From contig CANPWL010000003.1 of NCBI GenBank assembly GCA_947584375.1, forward strand, positions 1-64,000: a DNA stretch of 64,000 nt, written 5' to 3'. This DNA comes from an uncultured Clostridia bacterium. GTDB taxonomy: Bacteria > Bacillota > Clostridia > Oscillospirales > Ruminococcaceae. The number at the start of each line of letters is the position of its first letter. Positions within the stretch are counted from its first letter, which is position 1. Under the pieces are notes generated by a model, which saw only the letters and a program-made list of their open reading frames with translations, was not told the origin of the DNA and ran no database searches. Below are positions 48,715 through 61,043 of this stretch, piece after piece. Both the position numbers and the translations under genes were made by a program.

Positions 48715-50379
48715 CTATATAATCTTATTAATTGCCGAAACCAATGCAAGAATAGATGAGTTAATAATATCAGTATCTCGTCCTGCACCCCAGAAGGTTT
48801 TTCCGTTATGTTTTATTTCTACATATGAAACGGCTTGCGATTTTGAGGTCTTTTCAAGTGAGTGTTCATTGTAGTCCTCAATTGTGAAGTCTATTTTCAG
48901 AGCCTCTTTTAATGCGTTTGAAACAGCGTCAAGACGTCCGTTCCCGTCTGCTTTGTATGTTCCGACCTTATCTCTGCCCTTTATATCGGCGGTTACAAAA
49001 GCTGTGATTTTGCCGTCAGGCTGCTGTACATAATGAGATTCAATAACATTAACAGGAGTATTGATATTCATATACTTTTCACAGAAAATATCATAAACTT
49101 CGTTAGGCATAAGCTCTTTATGTTTATGATCTGAAACGGATTTTACAGCATATCCGAAGTCCTCTCTCATTTTTTTAGGGAGATCATATCCGTATTGCTG
49201 CTGGAGAAGATATCCTATTCCGCCTTTTCCCGACTGGGAATTGATTCTTATAACATCTCCGTCATACTCTCTGCCTATATCCTTAGGATCAATTGGAAGA
49301 TACGGTACTGACCACTGATTTAAGTTCTTAGTTTCACGCCAAGTCATACCCTTTGCGATAGCATCCTGATGCGAACCTGAAAATGCTGCAAATACCAATG
49401 CACCGGAATAAGGCATACGCTCGTAGACTTTCATTCTGGTAACTCGTTCATAAACCTCAATAATTTCAGGAAGATTTTCAAAGTTGAGCTTTGGATCAAC
49501 ACCGTGTGTATACATATTCATAGCCAGAGTAATAATATCAACATTTCCTGTTCTTTCGCCGTTCCCGAATAAAGTACCCTCTATTCTGTCCGCACCTGCA
49601 AGCAAGCCCAGTTCAGAATCAGCAACTCCGCATCCTCTGTCGTTGTGAGGGTGAAGTGAAATGATAACATTTTCTCTATATTTCATATTGCTGCACATAT
49701 ACTCGATTTGCGAAGCATAAACGTGAGGCAATGACATCTCTACCGTTACAGGCAGATTGATAATGACCTTTCTGTCAGGTGTAGGCTGCCATACGTCCAA
49801 AACAGCGTTGCATACCTCCAGAGCATACTCCGGCTCTGTTCCTGTAAAGCTTTCAGGCGAATACTCGAAAATGAAGTTGCCTTTTGTTTTTTGGCGGTAC
49901 TCTTCACAGATTTTTGCTCCGCTTACCGCAATTTCCTTGATCTCGTCCTTGTTTTTGCGGAAGACCTGTTCTCTTTGTGCAACGGACGTTGAATTGTACA
50001 GATGTACTACTGCGTTTTTACAACCCTCAAGAGCCTCGAAGGTTTTCTTTATAATATGTTCTCTTGACTGTGTAAGCACTTGAATTCTGACGTCGTCGGG
50101 AATCAGGTCTTTCTCAATCAGGGTACGGCAGAACTCGTATTCGGTTTCAGATGCGGCAGGAAAGCCTATTTCAATTTCCTTAAAGCCTACCTTAATAAGT
50201 ACGTCCCAGAATTCGAGTTTTTCCTCTAAGCTCATCGGAATTATAAGCGCTTGATTTCCGTCCCTCAAATCCACAGAGCACCACATAGGAGCGTGATCTA
50301 TGTATTCTTTCTTAGTCCAGTTAAGACACTCACTTGGCGGCATATAGTAGCCTCTTTGGTATTTTTGTACGTTTTTCAT
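48715..50379 (-). CDS. leuA: 2-isopropylmalate synthase (long form)
   Basis: MWCSVDLRDGNQALIIPMSLEEKLEFWDVLIKVGFKEIEIGFPAAS; SLHPHNDRGCGVADSELGLLAGADRIEGTLFGNGERTGNVD. Confidence 0.96.
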   Translation of the reverse strand: MKNVQKYQRGYYMPPSECLNWTKKEYIDHAPMWCSVDLRDGNQALIIPMSLEEKLEFWDVLIKVGFKEIEIGFPAASETEYEFCRTLIEKDLIPDDVRIQVLTQSREHIIKKTFEALEGCKNAVVHLYNSTSVAQREQVFRKNKDEIKEIAVSGAKICEEYRQKTKGNFIFEYSPESFTGTEPEYALEVCNAVLDVWQPTPDRKVIINLPVTVEMSLPHVYASQIEYMCSNMKYRENVIISLHPHNDRGCGVADSELGLLAGADRIEGTLFGNGERTGNVDIITLAMNMYTHGVDPKLNFENLPEIIEVYERVTRMKVYERMPYSGALVFAAFSGSHQDAIAKGMTWRETKNLNQWSVPYLPIDPKDIGREYDGDVIRINSQSGKGGIGYLLQQQYGYDLPKKMREDFGYAVKSVSDHKHKELMPNEVYDIFCEKYMNINTPVNVIESHYVQQPDGKITAFVTADIKGRDKVGTYKADGNGRLDAVSNALKEALKIDFTIEDYNEHSLEKTSKSQAVSYVEIKHNGKTFWGAGRDTDIINSSILALVSAINKII

Positions 50380-50450
50380 AATTATCCTCCTTAACTTATA
50401 AAATCATATACGCAGGTGTCTCCTGCCTGTCAAATTTGGTTTACTAACTA

Positions 50451-50700
50451 AAAACGCCCGTCTCCGATAAAACCAGAGACGAGCGAAATACCCGTGTTAC
50501 CACTCTCATTTATGTATAGTTCACACTATACACCTCAGCCACATCTATCAATGTGTTACTCTGTAACGGGAGTTCCCGTGTGAAGCTACTTAAATTCACC
50601 ACACCTGCTCAAGGACGAGTTATAACCTTTCTCTAACGCTGACTCGCACCGACCGTCAGCTCTCTTTGCATAGAAGTAAAAGCCTTTGTTTCCTGTCAAA
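50451..50700 (-). promoter_or_regulatory. T-box leader of leuA
   Basis: Minus strand: AGAGAGctgacggtcGGTGcgagtcagc distal stem I, T-box GAGAGTGGTAACACGGG, terminator gtctctggttttatcggagac + T-run; promoter TTGACA-N17-TATACT upstream. Confidence 0.88.
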
Positions 50701-50989
50701 GCATTTTTAATATAGAAATTAAGTATAGTATATTATATATTTTATGGTTTGTCAAGCGTTTTGTCACAATTTTTTTCAAAAGATTTTTAGGGTTTATTGT
50801 AAAATGAATAGGACATAAAGAAATTACAAATCTAACGTGACATATTTGAAACGCTGAAAATAAAAAAGGCAGGAGATTTAAAATTTTTTAAAAGAATCAT
50901 ACCGTAAATCAGAAAAAATCAATGCGTATTACAAATTTTTAAAAAATACTTGACAGGATAATAATCGTATGTTATAATATGCCTTGCAT

Positions 50990-51110
50990 TCGTATCTAAA
51001 GACAGCAGGTGGCGTGTAATGCCGTAAATCCTGCCGAGGAAAGAATAGCAAAGTTTAATATGATAACTTTGTTCCTCTTTTGTCTTTTGATAAAAGAGGA
51101 TTTTTATTTA
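50990..51110 (+). promoter_or_regulatory. Ribosomal protein L10 leader
   Basis: GCAGGtggcgtgtaatgccgtaaatCCTGCcgagg followed by a cctcttttg...caaaagagg-like terminator stem, directly upstream of rplJ. Confidence 0.8.
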
Positions 51111-51156
51111 CCCTTTTATTTGATACGGAAATATATTAAAAGAGGTGAAATCTATT

Positions 51157-51669
51157 ATGCCAAGCGAAAAAGTATTGCTCCAAAAGCAAGAAAAGGTTAA
51201 CGCTCTTACTGAACTTCTTAAAAATGCTGTTTCCGGTGTTATTGTTGATTACAGAGGCATCACGGTTGAAGAAGATACTAAACTTAGAAAAGAGCTTAGA
51301 GAAGCAGGCGTTACCTATTCCGTAGAAAAGAACACAATGCTTCGTTTCGCAATGAAAAACTGCGGAATGGATGAGCTTACAAATGTTCTTGAAGGTACAA
51401 CTGCTATTGCTGTTTCAAACGATGACCAGACAGCTCCTGCAAGAGTACTCGGAAAATTTGCAAGCGAACACGACGACAAGTTCAACCTTAAAGCAGGATT
51501 TATCGGCGAAGAAATTTACGATGAAGCGGGAGTTATGGCTTTGTCAAAAATTCCGCCGAGAGATACATTGCTTGCACAGCTTGTTGGTTCTCTGCAAGGA
51601 CCTATTCAAGGACTTGCTGCAATTCTCAAAGCTGTTGTTGACAGTAAAAATGACGGCGACGCAGCATAA
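51157..51669 (+). CDS. rplJ: 50S ribosomal protein L10
   Basis: MPSEKVLLQKQEKVNALTELLKNAVSGVIVDYRGITVEEDTKLRKELREAGVTYSVEKNTM. Confidence 0.96.
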   Translation: MPSEKVLLQKQEKVNALTELLKNAVSGVIVDYRGITVEEDTKLRKELREAGVTYSVEKNTMLRFAMKNCGMDELTNVLEGTTAIAVSNDDQTAPARVLGKFASEHDDKFNLKAGFIGEEIYDEAGVMALSKIPPRDTLLAQLVGSLQGPIQGLAAILKAVVDSKNDGDAA

Positions 51670-51745
51670 TCTGCATTATTGAAAATCAAAAGACAAGGGG
51701 ATAGATCCCTAAGACAAAAATTAATTAATAAAGGAGAAAATTATC

Positions 51746-52117
51746 ATGGCTTCAGAGAAAATTTTAAAATTTGTAGAAGATATTAAAGAACTTTCTGTTC
51801 TTGAGCTTTCAGAGCTTGTAGACGCAATCCAAGAGGAATTTGGCGTAACTGCTGCTGTTGCAGCTGCTGCTCCTGCAGCAGGCGGTGCTGCTGCTGCGGA
51901 AGAAAAGACAGAATTTGACGTTGTTTTGGCTTCATTCGGCGACGCTAAAATGGCTGTTATCAAGGCTGTTAAAGAAATCACAGGTCTTGGACTTAAAGAG
52001 TCTAAGGAGCTTGTTGAGTCTGCTCCTAAGGCTATTAAGGAAGGCATTGCTAAGGCAGAAGCTGAAGAGATCAAGACTAAGCTTGAGGATGCAGGAGCTA
52101 CTGTTGAGCTTAAGTAG
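51746..52117 (+). CDS. rplL: 50S ribosomal protein L7/L12
   Basis: Ala-rich hinge; [48 protein letters not shown]. Confidence 0.98.
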   Translation: MASEKILKFVEDIKELSVLELSELVDAIQEEFGVTAAVAAAAPAAGGAAAAEEKTEFDVVLASFGDAKMAVIKAVKEITGLGLKESKELVESAPKAIKEGIAKAEAEEIKTKLEDAGATVELK

Positions 52118-52248
52118 TTTGAAACAGTTATCATAATACTTTGCAATAATTAAAGCAATGTTAAAATACCGGGCAGTTTTACTGTCCGGTATTCTTTATA
52201 TAAAACATCCCGGCTGACTGTAAATGTCTGTCGGGATTATTTATATTA

Positions 52249-53568
52249 TTATACATCTTTGTTTTTAAAAATGGCGTGACGTATTTTTGAAGTGATTTTC
52301 TTAGTCAGAGGTCTATTTGCATATGCAAGCCTCTTATTAGCTTCAGCCAGTTTCTTATTTGCTTCTTCAAGCCTGACTTTCAGATTATTTATTTTCATAT
52401 CATTGTCTTCGTTTATAAACCGAATCATTTTCCCGCAGATCAGAACCAGCTCCTGTGCTGAATATTGAACAGGAGTATCCGTTCTTTTTTCAATTTTGTC
52501 TTTAAAAAGAATACCGTTTTCTCTGTTCATATATTCTCTTGCAACTAACTCATTGCTCTCTTTATATTTTTCCAAAAACGCTATCTGTCTGTCATAAGTA
52601 AAATATTCGCCGTTCGGTACTTTGTAATCTTGTTCCGATTCTTGCTGTACCATTCTCAGATATTTGACCGGCCAGCCGGGAGTACGAAAATACGGCATTA
52701 TGTTGAGTAATCTTTTTGTTTCGAGAAAGCTTCCGTGAAGACTTGTGTTAGCTACAATATCTGCTGATACATATCTTTCGTCCAATTCAAGTCCCAGCGT
52801 ATTCAGAAAATCTGAAATAAGAGTATTTCCGTTTCCCTCAAACTGCTGCTTCTCATATACTCGTACAATTATATTTTCCTTTCCTATTATCTTTGAAATA
52901 TCCTCAAGCTGTTTATAATAATCCAGTTTAAAAAAGTTGCATTTTCCGGAATCAACATAATATTTAAAGCTCATATGTAGTTTATACTTAACTCTTTGGA
53001 TCCAATATGATTCTATTGCCAAGTCCTGTCTTCTTAGATATACAATCACCTTTAATTCTATTTTGCGTTCATCGAGGGCGTTTTTCAAAACTGACCAGAA
53101 ATTTTCCCTTTGCCAGTATGCGTTCCAGATGTTTTCATCGGAAAGAATAATATTAGGATAAGTATTCGTAAGTTCTTTTATCTTATCCAGTCCTTCAACA
53201 AAACGCTCGTCCTCTGACCTTTTCGCTTCAGTTTCATCTTCTAGACTGCCACCACTGCTGTGATGAACCAGAAAATGTCCGTTACGGTATTTTCCAACCC
53301 CTTGATAGCGATAGCCGAAATCAGGAAAACAAAATCCCTGTTCTTCCAACAAGCTTTTGTTTAAAGGCAAAAAATTCTGAATTGCAGTTGTACCTGTTTT
53401 GGGAGTACCTATATGCAGATATAATCTGGGCTTTTTATTATTCTCCATAGTCGGAGCTTTTGTAAAGCTTTCATCAGAGTTTTGCTTTTCCTGCCTAAGT
53501 TCTAATGACCCGACGCCATTATTCGCTTGTTGATTAGAGGGTTTATTTACCTCATTCAAAGTTGCCAT
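52249..53568 (-). CDS. P-loop sulfotransferase-like protein
   Basis: LYLHIGTPKTGTTAIQNFL 5'-PSB-like motif. Confidence 0.7.
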   Translation of the reverse strand: MATLNEVNKPSNQQANNGVGSLELRQEKQNSDESFTKAPTMENNKKPRLYLHIGTPKTGTTAIQNFLPLNKSLLEEQGFCFPDFGYRYQGVGKYRNGHFLVHHSSGGSLEDETEAKRSEDERFVEGLDKIKELTNTYPNIILSDENIWNAYWQRENFWSVLKNALDERKIELKVIVYLRRQDLAIESYWIQRVKYKLHMSFKYYVDSGKCNFFKLDYYKQLEDISKIIGKENIIVRVYEKQQFEGNGNTLISDFLNTLGLELDERYVSADIVANTSLHGSFLETKRLLNIMPYFRTPGWPVKYLRMVQQESEQDYKVPNGEYFTYDRQIAFLEKYKESNELVAREYMNRENGILFKDKIEKRTDTPVQYSAQELVLICGKMIRFINEDNDMKINNLKVRLEEANKKLAEANKRLAYANRPLTKKITSKIRHAIFKNKDV

Positions 53569-53858
53569 ATTATTTCTCCTTTGTTTTTAATATCTTACTG
53601 CCTTGAAAATCAAACAGCAAAGTTTTTCTTTTGTTCTATTGTATTTCTATTATATTTTAATTTAATACGCTATCTGTGAAGTAAAAGTGAAGTATATAAA
53701 CTTTTTAAACAAAAAGTGCAGTAAGCAAAAAAGCGTACTGCACTATAACTACATATTCATAAAAAGATACTAAATACAAAAATATATTATTTATGCATAT
53801 ATTTATTCTTTTACCTTTGGCTTTTTATTATGTTTAGTGTCCAAAGATTCAGTATAAG

Positions 53859-55502
<1,644 letters not shown>

Positions 55503-55676
55503 TTTTGCAATTTTTTATTTTTACTAAATGGTTTTAATCCGGCAAGTATTAAAACAATAAAACAACTAAATACTTGCATAAAAACACACCATAATACTTA
55601 ATTAACATTCTAACAAATTTCGAGTTAAATTGCAAGTGTGAAATATATTTAAAAAGCTTCAAATTTAATAAAAAAG

Positions 55677-55722
55677 CAAAAAGCTGATAAAAAGAAATCA
55701 ACTCTTTATCAGCTTTCCGTTT
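55677..55722. terminator. Putative bidirectional terminator
   Basis: AAAAAGCTGATAAA...TTTATCAGCTTT. Confidence 0.55.
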
Positions 55723-55937
55723 ACCCACTATAATTTTTAAGTGTTTCACTAAGGCTCCTTACACATATTTAGCGTATCAAACGGTTAAAAGTCTCATATT
55801 TTTTATGATTTTGTAAAGATGCACAAAACACACGCAGGTTTTATGTAGATATTGACAATAAAATCATACTTTATTGAAGATCAAAAAAAATTATGATAAA
55901 ATATATCTTAGCAATAAATTAAATTTACATATGGGAG

Positions 55938-56726
55938 TTGAAAGGAATGAGCGTTTTCTTTTGCTATCTGGCTGTATATTTTATTATTTTTATTTTCGGC
56001 GCTTGTATAGGAAGCTTTTTAAACGTGTGTATATTGCGTTTGCCGTCTGATGAATCTCTTATAAAGGGCGCTTCACATTGTATGACCTGCGGTGAAAAGA
56101 TAAAAAAGCGTGATTTGATACCAATACTAAGCTGGTGTATTCTAAAGGGTAAATGCCGAAACTGTAAGGCTGACATCAGTCCAAGATACACTGTGATCGA
56201 AGTTCTTAACGCAATACTTTATGTTTTAATATTTGCGATCTTCGGCTTTATGAAGCAGCCTTTTCTTCCGGCAATTATATGTCTGCTGTTCAGTTGTCTT
56301 ATTGTTGTTTTCTTTATGGATCTTGATACTAATACCATAAATACGGGAATATTAATAGTTATTGCTCTTCTTGGTGTTGCAAGATATTTTTTAGTGGGTG
56401 ATTTGACATGGCAGAGTCAACTTATCGGTGCATTTTGCATATCTATACCGTTTCTGATAATTGTTATAGTCTCCCGTGAAAGAGCAATGGGAATGGGAGA
56501 CGCATTACTTATGTTTTCGGCAGGATTGGTTTTAGGAGTTAAAGCTATAATCATAGCGACATTTATAGGGCTTGTCTTAGGTTCGGTTGCGGGACTTATC
56601 CAAAAGCGTCATACGGGAAATAATAAATTTGCGTTTGGACCGTGGCTTTCAATAGGAATTGCCGTCGGTGCGATATGGGGAACTCAGTTGGCTGACCTTT
56701 ATCTTAAGCTTTCAGGGCTCAGTTAA
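55938..56726 (+). CDS. Prepilin peptidase (A24)
   Basis: FGACIGSFLNVCILRLP, CMTCGEKIKKRDLIPILSWCILKGKCRNCKADISPRY. Confidence 0.95.
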   Translation: MKGMSVFFCYLAVYFIIFIFGACIGSFLNVCILRLPSDESLIKGASHCMTCGEKIKKRDLIPILSWCILKGKCRNCKADISPRYTVIEVLNAILYVLIFAIFGFMKQPFLPAIICLLFSCLIVVFFMDLDTNTINTGILIVIALLGVARYFLVGDLTWQSQLIGAFCISIPFLIIVIVSRERAMGMGDALLMFSAGLVLGVKAIIIATFIGLVLGSVAGLIQKRHTGNNKFAFGPWLSIGIAVGAIWGTQLADLYLKLSGLS

Positions 56727-56745
56727 AAGAATATTTGAGTATGAA

Positions 56746-56777
56746 AAGACCTTGTACGAAGTATCATACAAGGTCTT
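56746..56777. terminator. Bidirectional terminator between convergent genes
   Basis: AAGACCTTGTA...TACAAGGTCTT. Confidence 0.75.
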
Positions 56778-56781
56778 ATTT

Positions 56782-58050
56782 TTATTCTCTTATCTGACCG
56801 TCGCCGTTGATAAGAAACTTGGTCGTAGTAAGCTCGCTTAGTCCCATAGGACCTCTTGCGTGGAGCTTTTGTGTTGAAATCCCTATCTCAGCACCCAGAC
56901 CAAATTCCTCTCCGTCGGTAAACCTGGTAGAGCAGTTTACATATACTGCGGCGGCGTCGATCTGTCTTTGGAACTCTTCAGCCGAGAAAAGGCTTTCCGT
57001 TACGATACACTCTGAATGTCCTGTTGAATACTTTTCAATATGCTCAATTGCCTGCGCAAGGTCATCTACAACACGAATAGCAATAATATAATCGAGAAAT
57101 TCCTTTGCATAATCGTCTTCGTTAACAGGTACAACATCGGCTCCGAGTATCATTCTGGTAATATGACATCCTCTTATTTCTACGTTTTTTTCATCTAAAC
57201 GTCTTTTCAAAAGCGGAAGAAATTCTTCAGCTATATCTCTGTGAACAAGGCAGGTTTCAATTGCATTGCAAACGCTGGGACGTGAGCATTTACCGTTATA
57301 AACAATATCTGCTGCCATTCTTAGATCTGCTGAGTTATCCACATAAACATGACAATTTCCTACTCCTGTCTGAATTACGGGAACGGTCGCGTTCTCGACA
57401 ACAGCTTTAATAAGTCCGCCGCCGCCTCTTGGAACTAAAACGTCGATATATTCATTAAGCTTCATCATTTCCATAACTACTTCACGGGAAGTATCCGAAA
57501 CTATCTGAATAATATCCTCGTCAAGCCCTGCTTTTGAAACAGCCTCACGCATAATGCTGGCAAGTATCCTGTTTGAATGTATAGCTTCCTTTCCTCCTCG
57601 CAGAATAACTGCATTACCGCTTTTAAGACAGAGTGCAGCAGCGTCAACCGTAACATTAGGACGCGACTCATAAATTATTCCGACAACGCCCAGAGGAACA
57701 CTTATTTTCTGAATCTTCATCCCATTAGGGCGTACCGAACCGCTTTTTATTATCCCGACAGGATCCTCTAAATTAGTCAATGTTACGCATGCCTTTGCAA
57801 TATTGTGGATCCTGCTCTCATTTAGCGTCAGTCTGTCTATCATAGCTTCTGACATTCCGTTTCCTCTGGCTCTTTGAATATCAATTGCATTTTCTTCGAT
57901 TATTCTTTCAACTGATGATTCTAAAGCGTATGAAATTTCGAGCAAAGCGTCATTTTTCTGACCGGTAGTTGCGACGGAAATACTTTTTTTAGCCGCTTTT
58001 GCTTTTTTGCCGAGCTTTTCTATATAACTGTCAAACTCAATAAAATCCAT
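56782..58050 (-). CDS. proA: Glutamate-5-semialdehyde dehydrogenase
   Basis: PLGVVGIIYESRPNVTVDAAALCLKSGNAVILRGGKEA; VPRGGGGLI. Confidence 0.96.
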   Translation of the reverse strand: MDFIEFDSYIEKLGKKAKAAKKSISVATTGQKNDALLEISYALESSVERIIEENAIDIQRARGNGMSEAMIDRLTLNESRIHNIAKACVTLTNLEDPVGIIKSGSVRPNGMKIQKISVPLGVVGIIYESRPNVTVDAAALCLKSGNAVILRGGKEAIHSNRILASIMREAVSKAGLDEDIIQIVSDTSREVVMEMMKLNEYIDVLVPRGGGGLIKAVVENATVPVIQTGVGNCHVYVDNSADLRMAADIVYNGKCSRPSVCNAIETCLVHRDIAEEFLPLLKRRLDEKNVEIRGCHITRMILGADVVPVNEDDYAKEFLDYIIAIRVVDDLAQAIEHIEKYSTGHSECIVTESLFSAEEFQRQIDAAAVYVNCSTRFTDGEEFGLGAEIGISTQKLHARGPMGLSELTTTKFLINGDGQIRE

Positions 58051-58084
58051 TATTAATCCTCCTAATATCAATTATTTTCAAAAC

Positions 58085-58876
58085 TTACTTTTCCGAAACA
58101 AACCGTGTTCCAATTTGCTTTCCCTCAAATAAGTCATATAATTTTTCGGGAGATCTTCCGTTCATTATAACAGTATCAATGCCTGCCGCAGACGCAATTT
58201 CAGCCGCTTTGATTTTAGTTATCATGCCTCCTGTTCCAAGCCTTGAACCCGACCCTTTAGCAACAGACTTTATATTGTTATCAATATCCTTGACAACAGA
58301 TATAAGTCTTGCTTCCTCATTTCTTTTAGGGTCATCGTCGAACAGACCGTCAATATCAGAAAGTATGACCAAAGCATCGGCTTTTGCAACTGCGGCTATT
58401 GTTGCCGCCAGCGAATCGTTTTCACCCATTTCAAGCTCTAATTCATCGATTGCAACTGTATCATTTTCATTTACAATAGGAATAACGCCCTGCTCTAAAA
58501 GCTTATTTACTGCATTTTCCACATTAGATTTTCTTTCTTCCAGCAAAATATATTTAGTAAGCAGAAGCTGTGCAACAACAATGTTATATTCCCCGAACAT
58601 CTTATCATACATATACATCAGCTCGCATTGTCCCACTGCGGCAAGCGCCTGCTTAGAAGGCGTATCGGTCGGCTTTTTAACATATCCGAGCTTGCCCATT
58701 CCAAGACCCATTGCACCGCTTGACACTAAAATAATCTCCCTGCCTGAATTTGATAGATCAGCAAGGATCTTGACAAGTCTTTCTACCCGTCTGATATTAA
58801 GCTTTCCTGTTTTGTGTGCAAGGGTTGATGTTCCTACCTTTACAACAATTCTTTTATTGTCTTTAAAATTCTTCAT
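58085..58876 (-). CDS. proB: Glutamate 5-kinase
   Basis: RIVVKVGTSTLAHKTG, LVSSGAMGLGMGKLG, IPIVNENDTVAIDEL. Confidence 0.96.
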   Translation of the reverse strand: MKNFKDNKRIVVKVGTSTLAHKTGKLNIRRVERLVKILADLSNSGREIILVSSGAMGLGMGKLGYVKKPTDTPSKQALAAVGQCELMYMYDKMFGEYNIVVAQLLLTKYILLEERKSNVENAVNKLLEQGVIPIVNENDTVAIDELELEMGENDSLAATIAAVAKADALVILSDIDGLFDDDPKRNEEARLISVVKDIDNNIKSVAKGSGSRLGTGGMITKIKAAEIASAAGIDTVIMNGRSPEKLYDLFEGKQIGTRFVSEK

Positions 58877-58948
58877 TTTTTTGTTCCTTAATATTATGAC
58901 GTATAATCAAGCTGTTAAAGTACTTATCTAAGCTCAATATACCAAATT

Positions 58949-59929
58949 TTAATTAACCTTATTTATCGGACTGCCTTCAATATAAGCTTTCAGATTTTGT
59001 GCAACTGCCTTTAACAGACGTTCTCTTGTCTGTTTGGGCGCCCATGCTATATGCGGAGTGATTGTTATATTTTTTGCCCTTCGTAAAGGACAATCCTCTC
59101 TCATAGGCTCATATGTTATAACGTCAACGCTTGCGTGTGCGATAACGCCGTCATTAAGTGCGTCTGCCAGATCCTGTTCGTTTATAACTCCGCCTCTTGA
59201 AGTATTTATAAGCAAAGCTGATTTTTTCATAAGCTTAAGCGTTTCTTTATTTATAAGTTGGTTTGTCTTATCTGTCAAAGGACAGTGAAGAGTTACAATA
59301 TCCGATTCTGATAAAAGCTCATCCAAACCGCAGCACTTTATCTTATCACCGGCATTATTCGCCTTTTTAAAAGCGTCGACCTTTGAATATGTTCTTGTAT
59401 ACACGGACACCTTCATACCAAATGCCAGACTTAATTTAGCAACCTGCTGTCCTATATCGCCGAAACCGATAATGCCTATTCTCATATCCTTTATTTCAAA
59501 AATTGGCAAGTAAAAATACGAAAAAAGTTTATAGTTTACCCAATCGCCGTTTTTTACAGTTTGAGAATAATCCGAAACACGGTTGAAATAGTCAAGAATA
59601 AAAGCGAACGTATGCTGTGCAACCGAATGAGTAGAATATGACGGAACATTGCATACAACCGCACCATGCTGTGCCGCCGCTTTTATGTCAACATTATTGT
59701 ATCCCGTTGCAAAAAGACCTACATATTTTAAATTCGGACACGCTTCAAAAACTTCTCTTGATATAATACACTTGTTGCAGATAACTCCATCACTGTCGCC
59801 TATACGTTCAGCAACTTTATCCGGCGTTGTGGAACCGTAAACAGTAGTATCTGCAAGTGATTTGATTTCTTCGAGTGAAATATCGTTTTTAGAAACTGTT
59901 TCTGAGTCAAGTATACATAATTTCATCAA
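58949..59929 (-). CDS. D-2-hydroxyacid dehydrogenase
   Basis: IGIIGFGDIGQQVAKLSLAFGMKVSVYTR; INTSRGGVINEQDLADAL; ITPHIAWAP. Confidence 0.94.
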   Translation of the reverse strand: MMKLCILDSETVSKNDISLEEIKSLADTTVYGSTTPDKVAERIGDSDGVICNKCIISREVFEACPNLKYVGLFATGYNNVDIKAAAQHGAVVCNVPSYSTHSVAQHTFAFILDYFNRVSDYSQTVKNGDWVNYKLFSYFYLPIFEIKDMRIGIIGFGDIGQQVAKLSLAFGMKVSVYTRTYSKVDAFKKANNAGDKIKCCGLDELLSESDIVTLHCPLTDKTNQLINKETLKLMKKSALLINTSRGGVINEQDLADALNDGVIAHASVDVITYEPMREDCPLRRAKNITITPHIAWAPKQTRERLLKAVAQNLKAYIEGSPINKVN

Positions 59930-59953
59930 GGATACTCCTAATTAATAAACAGT

Positions 59954-60382
59954 CTAGTTTTCGCTGTCATCTAGATCATTCAAATCGCTGTCAAACGCTT
60001 TTTCTAAAACATCTGCGTCGGACACGATTTCTTTTCTTTCACGCTCTTTTTGCCGGCTTTCCAGCAAACTTTCCTGATTTCTTTCGTCACGCGTCTGCTT
60101 TCTTTTTTTCAAATATGCAATTATAATATCAACTATACATCCTGCCACCAAAACTAATTCAACTATCTCAAGTGCAAAAATAACTCTTCTGCTGTCAAAT
60201 GCAAAATGAGTTATCAGTGTAGAATCAATAGCCAAAGTTGCCAGTAAATAACATATTCTTTTTTTTCTGAAAAGCTGAATTATCAATACTATTGTTGCAA
60301 ACACACTGAATAATAAGTGAATTTTAAAAGGTAGTGGCGTGTATACATTTTGAAGTCCTACCTGTTCTGCAAGTTCTATCAT
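59954..60382 (-). CDS. Hypothetical membrane protein
   Basis: Several hydrophobic helices and a charged C-terminus. Confidence 0.55.
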   Translation of the reverse strand: MIELAEQVGLQNVYTPLPFKIHLLFSVFATIVLIIQLFRKKRICYLLATLAIDSTLITHFAFDSRRVIFALEIVELVLVAGCIVDIIIAYLKKRKQTRDERNQESLLESRQKERERKEIVSDADVLEKAFDSDLNDLDDSEN

Positions 60383-60571
60383 AATAATTATTCCTTTCCT
60401 TTATAAATTAGTCTGTTTTTCTTTTAAAGGCAAATTATACTATTAACAATTATACTCTATTTAATTACTAAAGGCAAGAGAAAACAAAAAGATTTTTACA
60501 TATTTTTTTAGCCGAGTGACTTTCTGAAATGAAAATCTCTCGGCTATATAAAAATAATTATTTCTTATGAA

Positions 60572-60952
60572 CTATCTTATCGCTTTTTTATTTTTCTTAA
60601 TGTCTGTTAATTCAAAACTCATATCAAGCAGCCATTTTATTTTCTCGTCACTTGTACTGCCGTCTAAAGCAATAGTTATCCAGTTTGTTTTATTCATATG
60701 GTATGCAGGGAAAATGCCGCTTTCTTGTCTGAGTGAACCAATCAATAATGGATCGCACTTGACATTAAGTATATCTGTCATCTCAGTCCCTGTCAGCCCA
60801 AGCTTGCATTTTTGAACGTCCATAATAAGTGCAAACCACTTTTTGTTATTGAAGTGTCTGAATACAGTGTGTCTGGGGTATTTTGCCCAGGGATGTTCTT
60901 CGTCCGTGCCATACTGTTCCGATATGAATTGAATAAGCTGTTCTCTATTCAT
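60572..60952 (-). CDS. MmcQ/YjbR family DNA-binding protein
   Basis: YGTDEEHPWAKYPRHTVFRHFNNKKWFALIMDV...NVKCDPLLIGSLRQ...GIFPAYHMNKTNWITIALDGS. Confidence 0.92.
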   Translation of the reverse strand: MNREQLIQFISEQYGTDEEHPWAKYPRHTVFRHFNNKKWFALIMDVQKCKLGLTGTEMTDILNVKCDPLLIGSLRQESGIFPAYHMNKTNWITIALDGSTSDEKIKWLLDMSFELTDIKKNKKAIR

Positions 60953-61043
60953 AAGAATGTCCTCTTCAAGTTAAATGTTACACTTATTATACTCCTTAGA
61001 CATTATTTTTTCAATAATAATGCGCGATAACATAAATCGTATT

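Noticed and set aside
51721-52146. 141-aa minus-strand ORF and out-of-frame 51858-52136 ORF over rplL
   Set aside because: Shadow ORFs of the Ala-rich rplL gene.
60509-60546. TAGCCGAG...CTCGGCTA hairpin downstream of the MmcQ/YjbR gene
   Set aside because: Looks like a terminator stem, but the minus strand has no T-run after it, so I did not call it.
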